Positions 1-9,433 of a stretch of 64,000 bases of DNA are shown here, in pieces; within the stretch, counting starts at the first letter, position 1; each line of letters begins with the position of its first letter. The notes under the pieces were generated by a model, which saw nothing but the letters and a program-made list of their open reading frames with translations, had not been told where the DNA came from and searched no databases. Source of the stretch: Selenomonadaceae bacterium. GTDB lineage: Bacteria > Bacillota > Negativicutes > Selenomonadales > Selenomonadaceae. The DNA is taken from NCBI GenBank assembly GCA_017476005.1, contig JAFVEM010000035.1, positions 16,808 to 80,807 on the forward strand. The letters are read 5' to 3'. The position numbers were made by a program, and so were the translations under genes.

Positions 1-1
1 T

Positions 2-784
2 GCTTACGCAGCGCGCAACAGAGCACTTATGGATGCAACGGGCGAGTATGTCGCTTTCATGGATCCAGATGATTATTATCCAGCTGATGATATCCTAAAG
101 AAATTATATAATGCTGCAAAAAAATTTGATGTCTATATCTGTGGCGGTTCCCTATGCATTGATCACAATGGTGAGATAATTAAGGCATTTGCTACTAGAA
201 TGGAAAGAAAGCTTGTTTTTACAGAAGAAGGAATATGGGATTTCAGGGAGTATCAGATGGAGTTCTACTATCAACGATACATTTATAAGAGGTCTTTTTT
301 GTTGGAAAATAAGTTTATTTTTCCTCCATACAAGCGTTACCAAGATCCACCATTTTTACTCAAATCTATGCTTCAGGCTAGATTTTTTTATGCGATTCCA
401 GATTATGTTTACTGCTACCGCGTTGGACATCAGTTACCGATGGTAGATTGGGATTTGTATAAGGTATATGATATGTTGCGCGGAATCAAGGATTGTTTAC
501 AAATTTCTTTATCCCATGACTTGGAGGCTGTACATGCTCATTCAGTGCATCGGCTAGATGACAACATGACATGCATTGCTTTGATACGGTATATGACGGT
601 AGTTGAATCGGATATTTTATCATTATTGCTTGATATACATAGATGTATAGATGTGGAATTATTGAAGCGTTATGGTTGGACACAAAGAATGTTTGGCGAG
701 TCATATAACCTGCGCGTGTTTGAGATAATGCGACAGTGCTTATGTGGAAACGCTTATAAGCAACTCACGTCATTGTACAAGTAA
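2..784 (+). CDS. GT2 family glycosyltransferase, 5' end cut by window edge
   Basis: The reading frame is open to the left edge. The codons before the first ATG (position 29) encode AYAARNRAL, the usual stretch just before the metal-binding motif of GT2 enzymes, so the real start lies outside the window. MDPDD at about 60-72 is the DxD-type motif that binds the nucleotide-sugar through a divalent metal. After the GT-A part comes a poorly conserved C-terminal region of about 150 residues with no recognised domain. The gene is AT-rich, like the next three, and is followed after 32 bp by another GT2 gene in the same direction. The likely role is sugar transfer to a surface glycan on the cytoplasmic side of the membrane; donor and acceptor cannot be told from sequence. 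Confidence 0.9.
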   Translation, partial: AYAARNRALMDATGEYVAFMDPDDYYPADDILKKLYNAAKKFDVYICGGSLCIDHNGEIIKAFATRMERKLVFTEEGIWDFREYQMEFYYQRYIYKRSFLLENKFIFPPYKRYQDPPFLLKSMLQARFFYAIPDYVYCYRVGHQLPMVDWDLYKVYDMLRGIKDCLQISLSHDLEAVHAHSVHRLDDNMTCIALIRYMTVVESDILSLLLDIHRCIDVELLKRYGWTQRMFGESYNLRVFEIMRQCLCGNAYKQLTSLYK

Positions 785-816
785 ACATAAGGATCAGCTA
801 CTTTTGGAGAGGTATT

Positions 817-2181
817 ATGCAAAAGCCTAAAATATCAGTGATAATCCCCGTGTTTAATGTCGAATGTTATTTAGCCCGTTGTTTGGATAGCATTATCCAA
901 CAAACGCTTACCGATATTGAGCTTATCTGTATAGATGATGCTTCAACTGACAATTCTCATGCTTTGTTGCAAGAATATGTTGCTATAACGCCATATATGA
1001 AAATTGTGCATAATCAACATAGCCAAGGTGCCGGCGAATGTCGTAATGTCGGGCTACGTTTGTCCAAAGGCAAATATGTGGTGTTTTTAGACAGTGATGA
1101 TTGGTTCGATATACATTTACTAGAGATAGCCTATGATAAAGCGGAAATGTGTAACGCCGAGGTCATATTTTGGGATTACATAGTGTATGATGAAGGAAAT
1201 GACAAAATAATAGAACCACCTCAATATCCACTAGATGTAATAATGCCTTTAAGTAAATGTACTGTCAACGGCGTTCCTTTAACGGCTATAAATAGTATGG
1301 CTGTATCGCCTTGGGTAAAAATGTGCCGCAGAGATTTTATAGTGCAAAATGATCTACAATTTCAAAGTCTGTCCAATTCCAACGATGTTTACTTTGGCTA
1401 TATGACTGTATTATTAGCCAAGAAAGTGGCTTATATAGATAAACCATTAGTATATCACAGAATAAACAGAAAAGGTCAAATTTCGGAAACAAGAGGTAAA
1501 GATCCATGGAGTTCCTATGCTGCACTATATAAAATAAGCAGTGCTTTGGCAAAAAGACAATTACCATTTTTTAATATATTTAGAGGAAGAATCTTTGGAA
1601 TAATTCATTACGCATACGTTTCTAAGGGAAGTAGTTCGGAGGTCAGAACCAAATTCAGCAGATTTATGGCAGATCGAGGCTTAAAAAAATTACACATGAA
1701 TAACGTCAATGCAAATGATTTTGAATTCCCCATAGATTATCTTATTTGGCGCGATGTAAATCCTTATATCGTAGATAACTCACAAAAAAACATCATTTTA
1801 CAAAATTATTTTCTTGAACTCCTTAAAGATAGCCACTTACAGATGTTAGCCCGGAAGGGTTGGCGTATTTGCTTATGGGGCTGTGGTGTACGGGGAAACC
1901 ATGTATTGACAATGGCGGAGGAAAATAATCTCAATATCGTATGTATAATTGACAAAAATCCCTCAGTGGTAGGTATGCATCAATGTGGTTTGATGGTAAG
2001 TAATAGTCTTGATAATTTATGCCATTTTGAGGCAGTTATATTCACTAACAGAGCCTATGGTCGCGCAATAATGAACGAACTCATTAATGTTGGTAAACAT
2101 GGTGTATATCTAATCGACATGGATTTATTCGTCTGTTATGACCAGTCTTTGGAGAAATGTATTTATAAAGTTGATGGATAA
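817..2181 (+). CDS. GT2 glycosyltransferase with C-terminal Rossmann-like module
   Basis: The N-terminus (ISVIIPVFNVECYLARCLDS) is the classic GT-A fold start, with DDASTDNS near residue 41 and the metal motif DSDD at about 92-95. A second domain at about residues 349-440 begins with ICLWGCGVRGNHVL, a glycine-rich turn, followed by a IIDKNPSVVG strand; it resembles the small Rossmann module found in most proteins of this locus. The start is ATG with GGAGAGG a few bases upstream. The length of 454 residues exceeds a plain GT2 by about this module. The gene lies in a co-directional run of glycosyltransferases, so a role in building a surface polysaccharide or glycan is inferred. The specific sugar is unknown. 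Confidence 0.92.
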   Translation: MQKPKISVIIPVFNVECYLARCLDSIIQQTLTDIELICIDDASTDNSHALLQEYVAITPYMKIVHNQHSQGAGECRNVGLRLSKGKYVVFLDSDDWFDIHLLEIAYDKAEMCNAEVIFWDYIVYDEGNDKIIEPPQYPLDVIMPLSKCTVNGVPLTAINSMAVSPWVKMCRRDFIVQNDLQFQSLSNSNDVYFGYMTVLLAKKVAYIDKPLVYHRINRKGQISETRGKDPWSSYAALYKISSALAKRQLPFFNIFRGRIFGIIHYAYVSKGSSSEVRTKFSRFMADRGLKKLHMNNVNANDFEFPIDYLIWRDVNPYIVDNSQKNIILQNYFLELLKDSHLQMLARKGWRICLWGCGVRGNHVLTMAEENNLNIVCIIDKNPSVVGMHQCGLMVSNSLDNLCHFEAVIFTNRAYGRAIMNELINVGKHGVYLIDMDLFVCYDQSLEKCIYKVDG

Positions 2182-2313
2182 CATAAAAAGGTCAAGGCTT
2201 TTCCACAAGGGATATTGCCTGCTATGGTAAATCTTCCACAAGTGACTATATGGTCATCTGTAAATTGTATGTCATTTAGGGTGTGCGACATCTTATTGAA
2301 AGGGTGTTGATAT

Positions 2314-3582
2314 ATGCTAGACATAAGTGTTATCATACCTGTCTATAACAGCGAAAAATATTTAAATGATTGTCTCGACAGTATATTGTCACAAGACTTG
2401 TCAAATATCGAAGTGATATGCTGGGATGATGGTTCTACCGATAATTCCAGACAAATTTTAGTCGACTATGAAGCTAGAGATAGTCGCGTAGTGGTTCTGG
2501 GAGGTACAAATAACCTAGGTCAGGCCTATGCCAGAAACCAAGGTATTTCCGTAGCGAAGGGGAAATACATTTTCTTTGTTGATGCGGATGACATGGTAAA
2601 ACCAAACGCCCTACAAGAAATGAAAATCAACATGGATAATCACAATATAGATGGTTTGTTGTTTGATGCTGATGTCATATATGAATGTGATGAAATGAAA
2701 AATTATCTTATATCTAAGAAGCGAGAACACGAGTATAATGGCATATTTACTGGTTCTGTTTTGTTTGCGCGTCTGTTATCCTATCAGGAATATGATATGG
2801 TAGTTTGGCGTCAATGCTGGAAAAGAGATTATCTGATTAAAAATAATATTTTCTTTCAAGATGAGACAGCCCCCCATGAAGATAACCTCTTTACTTTTAA
2901 AGCAATTCTATGCGCTCCACGCATGAGTTTGATTCACAAATCACTGTATACACATCGTCGCAGAAAAGGGTCATCAACGGCAAGTAATATCACTCCACAA
3001 AGATTTATAAGTCATTTTTTGGTGTACTGCGAAACGGTTAAGTTCATATACGAAAAATCACTTAATATTAACTCGGCATGTGGTGTTATGGATGATATTT
3101 ATAAATATATTCTTTCGCGCAAAAATTTAGTAAAAAAATATTTGGTTAATCTATTTCACCAAGGGGTATCAATACAAGAGATAGAGTTTAATATTTTTGA
3201 TAAGCTTACATTTTATATGTATTTTAATCAGGACTATAAATACATTGATGAATTTTTTGTTGTAGGGATTTTACATAAAATAAGAAACTATAAACATATT
3301 ATAGTATATGGTGCTGGCTATATAGGAAGAGACACTGTAGCTATGTTGATTGAATACGGATTTAATAATTTTTATGTATCGGTAACAGAGTTACAAGGTA
3401 ATAATCATTTAATAAATATGGAAATACATGAAATAAAATCATTGCAGCCTATCCAAAGAGATAGTTTTGTGTTAATAGCTGCGCAATATAAGCACTACCC
3501 CATAATGAGACAAAATTTAATTACGTTAGGGTTTAAAAACTATTGCCATGTACTTTATCCAGGAGAACGCAAAATATGGTGA
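2314..3582 (+). CDS. GT2 glycosyltransferase with C-terminal Rossmann-like module
   Basis: The N-terminus reads ISVIIPVYNSEKYLNDCLDS, with DDGSTDNS near residue 40 and the metal-binding DADD at about 90-93, all standard for family GT2. From about residue 328 there is a second module beginning IIVYGAGYIGRDTV, the same type of glycine-rich Rossmann-like unit as in the neighbours. The 132 bp before the gene carry no gene; AAAGGGTG is the probable ribosome site. Base composition is clearly AT-richer than the genes after 5 kb, which suggests a different origin for the glycosyltransferase block. Acts in the cytoplasm on a membrane-linked or protein acceptor; specificity not predictable. Confidence 0.92.
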   Translation: MLDISVIIPVYNSEKYLNDCLDSILSQDLSNIEVICWDDGSTDNSRQILVDYEARDSRVVVLGGTNNLGQAYARNQGISVAKGKYIFFVDADDMVKPNALQEMKINMDNHNIDGLLFDADVIYECDEMKNYLISKKREHEYNGIFTGSVLFARLLSYQEYDMVVWRQCWKRDYLIKNNIFFQDETAPHEDNLFTFKAILCAPRMSLIHKSLYTHRRRKGSSTASNITPQRFISHFLVYCETVKFIYEKSLNINSACGVMDDIYKYILSRKNLVKKYLVNLFHQGVSIQEIEFNIFDKLTFYMYFNQDYKYIDEFFVVGILHKIRNYKHIIVYGAGYIGRDTVAMLIEYGFNNFYVSVTELQGNNHLINMEIHEIKSLQPIQRDSFVLIAAQYKHYPIMRQNLITLGFKNYCHVLYPGERKIW

Positions 3583-3610
3583 TATGATTAGCATAAAACG
3601 AGGAATAACT

Positions 3611-4930
3611 ATGTGCAGTGTATCGGTTTTGGTACCAATTTACAATGTTGCACCATATCTGGCGCAGTGCCTATCAAGTCTAGCGGCGCAAACCATGCAA
3701 GACATAGAGTTTATCTGCATTAACGACGGCTCCACGGATTCATCATCGGAGATTGTCCATGTGTTTGCCCAGCGTGATTTGCGCTTCCGTGTTATCGACA
3801 AAGAAAACAGCGGCTACGGTAAATCTATGAATCTTGGCTTGCGCGAAGCGAAGGGCGAGTATATAGGTATTGTGGAAAGCGACGATTTTGTGGAGCCGGA
3901 TATGTTTGCTACTCTTTATGAAACGGCTAAAGGCTATGATGCCGACATAGTTCGGTCAGACTACTGGTCATATTTTCATAGCACAAACCATTATTTTAAT
4001 ACAATCGGTGTTTATTACTACAATAAAGTCATCTCCGCCGAGCAAGTTCCTTCAGTTTTTGAGGGAAATCCATCCATTTGGAGCAATTTATATCGTCGTG
4101 ATTTTTTGTACAAAAACGATATTTGGTTTACCGAATCGCCGGGGGCATCTTTTCAAGACATAGCCTTTCATTTAAAAAATTTTATGTGCGCAAAAAGATT
4201 GTTTTTCTTGCATCGAGCCTTTTACTACTATCGCTGTGATAACGTAAATGCATCGGTCAAATCAAAAGGTAAACTTTTTTGCGTCTGTGATGAGTATGAC
4301 GAGGCGGAACGTTTTATGAATGAACGACCGGAACTTGTCAAGAGATATCAACTGTTAATACCCTTTCTTCGTTTTGGGCATTATCTGTGGAATTGCCATG
4401 ATCGCAATCTAAAAGGGGAGGATCGTTTAGCATTTCTTAATCGTGTATATGATGAATATCAGGTCATTAACCAAAAAGGTCTAGTCGTTGAGGGCTATTG
4501 GTCGACTTATCGGTGGCGGATGATACAATTACTGCTTACTAATAAAGAGCTGTTCTTTCAACAGTTGTTGGCCAAGGCGCAAAAAAATCAGTTGCGTCGT
4601 AGCTTGTTAAACAATCTGCGCAGTGCAAAGCATGAGTACAAATTAGCCATATACGGGGCAGGTAAAATCGGCAAGCAAGTACTCGACACTTTCCTCAGAA
4701 ATTATGTCAAGGTCGATTGTTTCTTGGTGACGGGGAAGCCGGAGGTAGGTTGCTTGGCTGGAATACCGGTATATTCCGTGGATGATGTGACGGCGGATAA
4801 GGAGGACTATCAGGTATTGGTAGCGGTGTCTGCGAAAACTCAAGCGGTCATTTATGCAAGGCTGATGGAGTTACAATTTCCCAATGTCATTTTATTAGAT
4901 GACTTGTGGCAGAAAATTTTGTGGGGGTAA
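3611..4930 (+). CDS. GT2 glycosyltransferase with C-terminal Rossmann-like module
   Basis: I chose the ATG at 3611 because CGAGGA lies just upstream and the protein then begins CSVSVLVPIYNVAPYLAQCL, the normal GT2 start. An earlier ATG at 3548 would overlap the previous gene by 35 bp and add 21 residues with no family match. NDGSTDSS is near residue 40 and the metal motif ESDD at about 89-92. The C-terminal module (about 344-435) begins LAIYGAGKIGKQVL. The stop is 3 bp before the next start, so translation is probably coupled with the fusion protein that follows. It is the last of four glycosyltransferases and its composition starts to rise towards that of the downstream genes. Confidence 0.92.
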   Translation: MCSVSVLVPIYNVAPYLAQCLSSLAAQTMQDIEFICINDGSTDSSSEIVHVFAQRDLRFRVIDKENSGYGKSMNLGLREAKGEYIGIVESDDFVEPDMFATLYETAKGYDADIVRSDYWSYFHSTNHYFNTIGVYYYNKVISAEQVPSVFEGNPSIWSNLYRRDFLYKNDIWFTESPGASFQDIAFHLKNFMCAKRLFFLHRAFYYYRCDNVNASVKSKGKLFCVCDEYDEAERFMNERPELVKRYQLLIPFLRFGHYLWNCHDRNLKGEDRLAFLNRVYDEYQVINQKGLVVEGYWSTYRWRMIQLLLTNKELFFQQLLAKAQKNQLRRSLLNNLRSAKHEYKLAIYGAGKIGKQVLDTFLRNYVKVDCFLVTGKPEVGCLAGIPVYSVDDVTADKEDYQVLVAVSAKTQAVIYARLMELQFPNVILLDDLWQKILWG

Positions 4931-4933
4931 ACC

Positions 4934-7153
4934 ATGGAAGGTGACTTTGAGCTGGCACGGGAAATGCCTACGGGACTATTGCGTTGGTACCCCTTGCATC
5001 GGGGAGAAAATGTTTTGTATATCGGCGATGAATATGATGCCATGGCGAATATGTTACGCGACGTTAAAGGGCTTAACGTCACGGTGATGCAATTAGCCGA
5101 TTTAGCGGATGTTAAGGGAAAATTCGCCTATATTGTTTGCGTAACTAAGTTGGAGCAAGTCGCCTCCCCCATTGAGTCGCTGCAACTGTTAAAGGGTTTA
5201 CTGGCAACCGATGGTATTTTGTTCTTGGGCATGAATAATCGATTAGGGATGCGCTATTTTTGCGGCGATCGTGATCCCTATACCCTGCAAAGTTTTGATA
5301 GCATTGAAAATTATCGTCTCGCCAAGTCCCAGAATTTGCCGGGAAGAATGTACAGCCAAGCAGAAATTCGTCGCCTGCTGAAAGAGGCTGGGCTGAAAGG
5401 AAGGTTTTATGCGGTACTCTCTGACCTGCGTGATCCCAATTTTCTTTTTGCCGAAGGCTATACGCCCAATGAGGATTTAATCAATCGCATTTTGCCCTCC
5501 TACGTTTATCCAGAGGCTGTTTTTTTACAGGAGGAATACCTGTGCCAAGATTTGCTGGACAATGGTTTGTTTTATCCCTTAGCCAATGCTTATTTGGTGG
5601 AATGTGTGTCGGCAGATAGTGCCGCGCATAATTTAGCCAACGTTGACTTTGTCACCTTGACATTGGCTCGCGGCAAGGAGAATGCCTTGATGACCGCCGT
5701 TCGTGCTGATAGTGTGACTAAAGAAGCCGTGTGGCCTGAGGGACATTCTCGGCTCGCGCGTTTACAGTACAATACCGCGCTACTCAAGTCGAGGGGTATT
5801 CCCGTTGTTGAAGGAAATCTACAGGATAATATTTACACGATGCCTCGTATAGAGGCCGTAACGGGGCAGGTGCATCTGCAAAACTTGCTAAAACACGATG
5901 TAAAAGAGTTTTTGGCGGCCATGGACAGATTTCGGGAATTGATTTTCCGTTCCTCCGAAGTTTATCTCGGTACTTACAATATGGGAGGACGCGAGGTATC
6001 TACCTTACTTCTGCGTGAGGCGTTCATTGACATGGTTCCCCTTAATTCTTTTTTTATAGACGGGGATTTCGTATTTTATGATCAAGAGTTTCTCATTAAG
6101 GATTATCCCTTTGAGGCATTGGTCTTTCGTATGGTGTCAACCTTTTACGCTTACCATGATGAATTGGAAAGATTACTTCCCTCGGTTGAGGTGTATGCAC
6201 GATATGGCCTCCTAGAGAAACGCCGGATTTTGTATAATATGGAAAACGCCTTCCTACAAGATTTGCGAGAGCGAGATTTTTACCGACCGATGCGACGGAA
6301 TCTGCCTCAAGTACATGCCAACCGCGAACGCATAAACTGGACGGATGCGGATTACCAACGTCATTTTGTGCAAGTCTTTGACAAACTGGACACCCGGAAA
6401 GTTATTTTGTTTGGCGCCGGGAATTTTGCCCGGAGATTTATGGAAAGCTATGGCAATCGCTATCCGGTGTACGCTGTGCTGGACAATCAGGCGCAAAAGA
6501 TGGGGCAGGAATGGTGCGGCCTAGAGATTCAGTCCCCGGAGTTTTTGTTGACTTTGTCGCCGGGGGAGTACAAAGTCCTTATTTGCATAAAAAATTATAT
6601 GCCCATAACTAAGCAGCTAGAAAACATGGGTATTACGGAATACGCTGTCTTTGATCCGCGTAAAAAGTATGAACTACCCAAGCATTGGAGTCCGCGGCAC
6701 CTTGAGGGAAAATCTGCCAAGCTGAAAAAATTTCATCTTGGCTATGTAGCCGGGGTCTTTGACTTGTTTCATATCGGCCATCTCAATATTCTTCGTCGCG
6801 CCAAGGAAGAGTGCGATTATCTCATTGTGGGGGTAGTATCCGATAAGCAGGTACGCGAAGGGAAAAAGGTGGAGCCTTTTGTGCCTTTTGCGGAGCGTTT
6901 GGCCATGGTTAAGGCTTGTCGCTATGTGGATGAGGCTCACGAAATTCCCTTTGAGCATCCCGACACGGATTTTGCTTGGGAAAAATATCATTTTGACGCG
7001 CAGTTCTCCGGCAGCGACTATGAACATGACCCGGTGTGGCTCAAGAAGAAAAAATTTTTGGAAGAGCGTGGGGCGACCATGGTGTTTTTCCCTTACACCG
7101 AATCTACATCTTCCACCAAGCTGAAGCAGCTTATTGATAAAGGTTTGCTCTGA
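4934..7153 (+). CDS. Fusion protein: methyltransferase-like, kinase-like, Rossmann-like and TagD-like cytidylyltransferase domains
   Basis: Four parts can be read in this 739-residue protein. Residues about 25-165 resemble a class I methyltransferase, but the SAM-binding glycine motif is degenerate (VLYIGDEYD). Residues about 200-480 contain DMVPLNSFFIDGDFVFYDQE, reminiscent of the catalytic and metal loops of kinase-like phosphotransferases. Residues about 488-585 are the locus-specific Rossmann-like module (KVILFGAGNFARRFM, then AVLDNQAQKMG). Residues about 600-739 are a nucleotidyltransferase of the glycerol-3-phosphate cytidylyltransferase type: GVFDLFHIGHLN holds the HxGH motif (613-616) and ESTSSTKL near the end matches the second CTP-contact region. 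The inferred role is to activate an alditol or sugar phosphate as a CDP derivative for a surface glycan. The substrate is unknown; the cytidylyltransferase part is the surest. Confidence 0.88.
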   Translation: MEGDFELAREMPTGLLRWYPLHRGENVLYIGDEYDAMANMLRDVKGLNVTVMQLADLADVKGKFAYIVCVTKLEQVASPIESLQLLKGLLATDGILFLGMNNRLGMRYFCGDRDPYTLQSFDSIENYRLAKSQNLPGRMYSQAEIRRLLKEAGLKGRFYAVLSDLRDPNFLFAEGYTPNEDLINRILPSYVYPEAVFLQEEYLCQDLLDNGLFYPLANAYLVECVSADSAAHNLANVDFVTLTLARGKENALMTAVRADSVTKEAVWPEGHSRLARLQYNTALLKSRGIPVVEGNLQDNIYTMPRIEAVTGQVHLQNLLKHDVKEFLAAMDRFRELIFRSSEVYLGTYNMGGREVSTLLLREAFIDMVPLNSFFIDGDFVFYDQEFLIKDYPFEALVFRMVSTFYAYHDELERLLPSVEVYARYGLLEKRRILYNMENAFLQDLRERDFYRPMRRNLPQVHANRERINWTDADYQRHFVQVFDKLDTRKVILFGAGNFARRFMESYGNRYPVYAVLDNQAQKMGQEWCGLEIQSPEFLLTLSPGEYKVLICIKNYMPITKQLENMGITEYAVFDPRKKYELPKHWSPRHLEGKSAKLKKFHLGYVAGVFDLFHIGHLNILRRAKEECDYLIVGVVSDKQVREGKKVEPFVPFAERLAMVKACRYVDEAHEIPFEHPDTDFAWEKYHFDAQFSGSDYEHDPVWLKKKKFLEERGATMVFFPYTESTSSTKLKQLIDKGLL

Positions 7154-7173
7154 AATTTTTTTCGGAGGTTTAT

Positions 7174-8472
7174 ATGGAAATTGTTTGTTTTGCGAGTGGG
7201 GTGAACGGCCTTCATCCTCGTCAGGGGTTGCAAGATTTGAAGCAAGCCGGTTTTGATAAACTGGTGCTTGATTTTGGTTGGCTGAGTAACGTTCACGAAT
7301 CCACCCTCACCATAGGACGAATTGCCAAAAAACCGCCGCGCTCTTGGCTCTCTCTGCACCCGGAGGCAGTGGCGAAGGTGACGGCGCCTTATGTGGAAAA
7401 ATTCGTCGCCGCCGGCTTTTCCCTGCCGCTGGCGTGGGCGCCTTATATCGGTTGGCTGAAAGATGAGGTCGAGGCCAAAGTCGATCTTACGGACATATTG
7501 ACCGATTTTGTGACGGCTTGTTTGCCCGTGGCCGGGAAGGCCGGCTGTCGCTATATGGCGGTAAGTCCCTTAGCGCCGGAACTTATCGGCAGTCGCGAAC
7601 TGTGGGAGGCCAATCGCGCCTATTATCTGCGTTTGGGGGCTGCAGCTCGTCCTTACGGGGTACAACTTTTGCTCAAAGGCAGGTGTCGCAACCAAAACGG
7701 GCGAGCGGTACGGGGTGTCGGCACCGATGAGAATATGACGGCGCAGTGGATTGACGCGCTGAACAAGGAAGTCGGGGCGGAGGTTTTTGGCTATTGTTTG
7801 GATGTTGGCATTGCCAGCGTCTGCGGTCAGAATATGTATGACCTTGCTGTTACCATGGGGCATCGCCTCAAGGCCGTTATTCTTAGGGAGGCCAGCAATG
7901 TCTGGGGCGGATCCCTGCTGCCCTTTTCCTTGGCCAGAGGAGGCGAATCCCAGACTGATTGGCTGAATTTAATCAGGGGACTTCGTCGGATTGATTTTGA
8001 CGGGCAACTTATTATGAATTGTGGGGACACCTTGGCCGCGTTTTCACCCCTGCTACGCCCCGATGTCCTGTGCCTAGCCAAAAAGACGGCTGATTATATC
8101 GCTTGGCAAGTAAAGATGGAGCAACTTTTGGCCAAGTATGATACGCGCGTACTGTTCGGCGCCGGCAATATGTGTCGCAATTACCTGAAGTGTTACGGCG
8201 AGCAGTATCCACCGCTGTTTACCTGCGACAATGACCCGGCCAAATGGGGGACAAAATTTTGCGGCCTGGAGGTGCGCGCGCCGGAATGTCTGCTGGATTT
8301 GCCGGAGGATTGCGCCGTCTTTATCTGCAACACCTATTATCGAGATATTGAGGAACAACTACGCGAAATGGGGCTAAAAAATCCCGTGGAGTTTTTCAAC
8401 GATGAATTTATGCCCAGCTTTTACTTTGAACGCTTAGAAGAATTGGCGGAAGGTGGCGCAGAGACATGTTGA
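7174..8472 (+). CDS. TIM-barrel sugar isomerase/epimerase-like protein fused to a Rossmann-like module
   Basis: Residues 1 to about 300 have the layout of the xylose isomerase-like/AP endonuclease family 2 TIM barrel: conserved strands such as YCLDVGIASVCG, RLKAVILREA and a final FDGQLIMNCGDT. From about residue 322 comes RVLFGAGNMCRNYLKCYGEQ and TCDNDPAKWG, the same Rossmann-like module as in the preceding fusion protein, and the two copies are especially alike. TTTCGGAGG precedes the ATG. The stop overlaps the next gene, a second TIM-barrel isomerase, by 7 bp, so both are made together. An isomerase or epimerase for a phosphorylated sugar or alditol feeding the cytidylyltransferase is a reasonable inference; metal ligands were not fully traced. 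Confidence 0.82.
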   Translation: MEIVCFASGVNGLHPRQGLQDLKQAGFDKLVLDFGWLSNVHESTLTIGRIAKKPPRSWLSLHPEAVAKVTAPYVEKFVAAGFSLPLAWAPYIGWLKDEVEAKVDLTDILTDFVTACLPVAGKAGCRYMAVSPLAPELIGSRELWEANRAYYLRLGAAARPYGVQLLLKGRCRNQNGRAVRGVGTDENMTAQWIDALNKEVGAEVFGYCLDVGIASVCGQNMYDLAVTMGHRLKAVILREASNVWGGSLLPFSLARGGESQTDWLNLIRGLRRIDFDGQLIMNCGDTLAAFSPLLRPDVLCLAKKTADYIAWQVKMEQLLAKYDTRVLFGAGNMCRNYLKCYGEQYPPLFTCDNDPAKWGTKFCGLEVRAPECLLDLPEDCAVFICNTYYRDIEEQLREMGLKNPVEFFNDEFMPSFYFERLEELAEGGAETC

Positions 8473-9425
8473 AATTGGGGGTGCAGACCCAAGGGGTTAT
8501 TGACGACGAAAACCCTTTAGAAGGTTTCGCTATGATTAGTCGCGCCGGCTTTTCCTGCGTGGATTTCAGTTTGCATGGTTATCTCAAAAACACCGACATT
8601 TACGAGTCAAGACTCAATAATTTTTTTGACGCGCCCCTAGCTGAACTTAAAGAATTTTTTACTCCACATAAAGAAGCGGCGAAGGCCTATGGTATTGCCA
8701 TTCATCAAATGCACATGCCCTATCCGATTTATCAACCCAAGGGCAAACGTGAGGTCAATGAATATCTATGGCAACAGGTGGCGCCGAAGAGCATGGAACT
8801 CTGCGCTTTTTTGGAGTGTCGGTACATTGTGGTGCATGGGTTTAAGCTACAGAAATATCTGGGTTCGGAGGAAGCGGAATGGCGTGAAACTGAACGGTTT
8901 TTAGATTCTATATTACCGTTGGCCAAGGAGCATGGTATCGTCGTTTGCCTAGAAAATCTTTATGACGAGGTGGCCGGGCATATAGTGGAAGGGTCTTGCG
9001 CTAAGGCGGAGAGAGTTGCGGAACGCATTGACCGCATCAATGAGAAATACCAGACGGAGGTGCTGGGATTTTGCTTTGACATGGGACACGCCAACTTGTT
9101 AGGGCTGGACGCGGAAAGTTTTTTGGTGACATTAGGCCGGCGGCTCAAAGTCCTGCATTTACACGATAATGACGGTCTGTGTGATCTCCATCAAATTCCC
9201 TTTACCTTCACCCGTGACAGAACGAATAAAGCCTCTACCGATTGGGAGGGATTAGTGCGCGGCCTCAGCAAAATCCAATTCGACGGTGTTTTAAATTTTG
9301 AAACCGCCCCGGCTTTGACGCCCTTTCCTGTTTGCATGAAAGCGGATGTGTTGCGGTTTATAGGTTGTATCGGTGAGTATTTGGCAGGGGAGATTAGACG
9401 GATAGGATTGACGAAAGAGGAGTAG
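8466..9425 (+). CDS. Sugar phosphate isomerase/epimerase (xylose isomerase-like TIM barrel)
   Basis: This 319-residue protein shows the complete family pattern: IHQMHMPYPIYQPKGK in the early barrel, IVVCLENLYDE with the metal-binding Glu, LGFCFDMGHANLLG with Asp and His, VLHLHDNDGLCDLHQIPF with HxHDN, and VLNFETAP with the last Glu. These positions are the usual divalent metal ligands of the AP endonuclease family 2 barrel. No Rossmann module is attached, unlike the upstream gene. It overlaps that gene by 7 bp and is followed 8 bp later by the methyltransferase. It probably interconverts two keto/aldo sugars or epimers used by this glycan locus; the substrate is not deducible. Confidence 0.87.
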   Translation: MLKLGVQTQGVIDDENPLEGFAMISRAGFSCVDFSLHGYLKNTDIYESRLNNFFDAPLAELKEFFTPHKEAAKAYGIAIHQMHMPYPIYQPKGKREVNEYLWQQVAPKSMELCAFLECRYIVVHGFKLQKYLGSEEAEWRETERFLDSILPLAKEHGIVVCLENLYDEVAGHIVEGSCAKAERVAERIDRINEKYQTEVLGFCFDMGHANLLGLDAESFLVTLGRRLKVLHLHDNDGLCDLHQIPFTFTRDRTNKASTDWEGLVRGLSKIQFDGVLNFETAPALTPFPVCMKADVLRFIGCIGEYLAGEIRRIGLTKEE

Positions 9426-9433
9426 GCGCAGAG

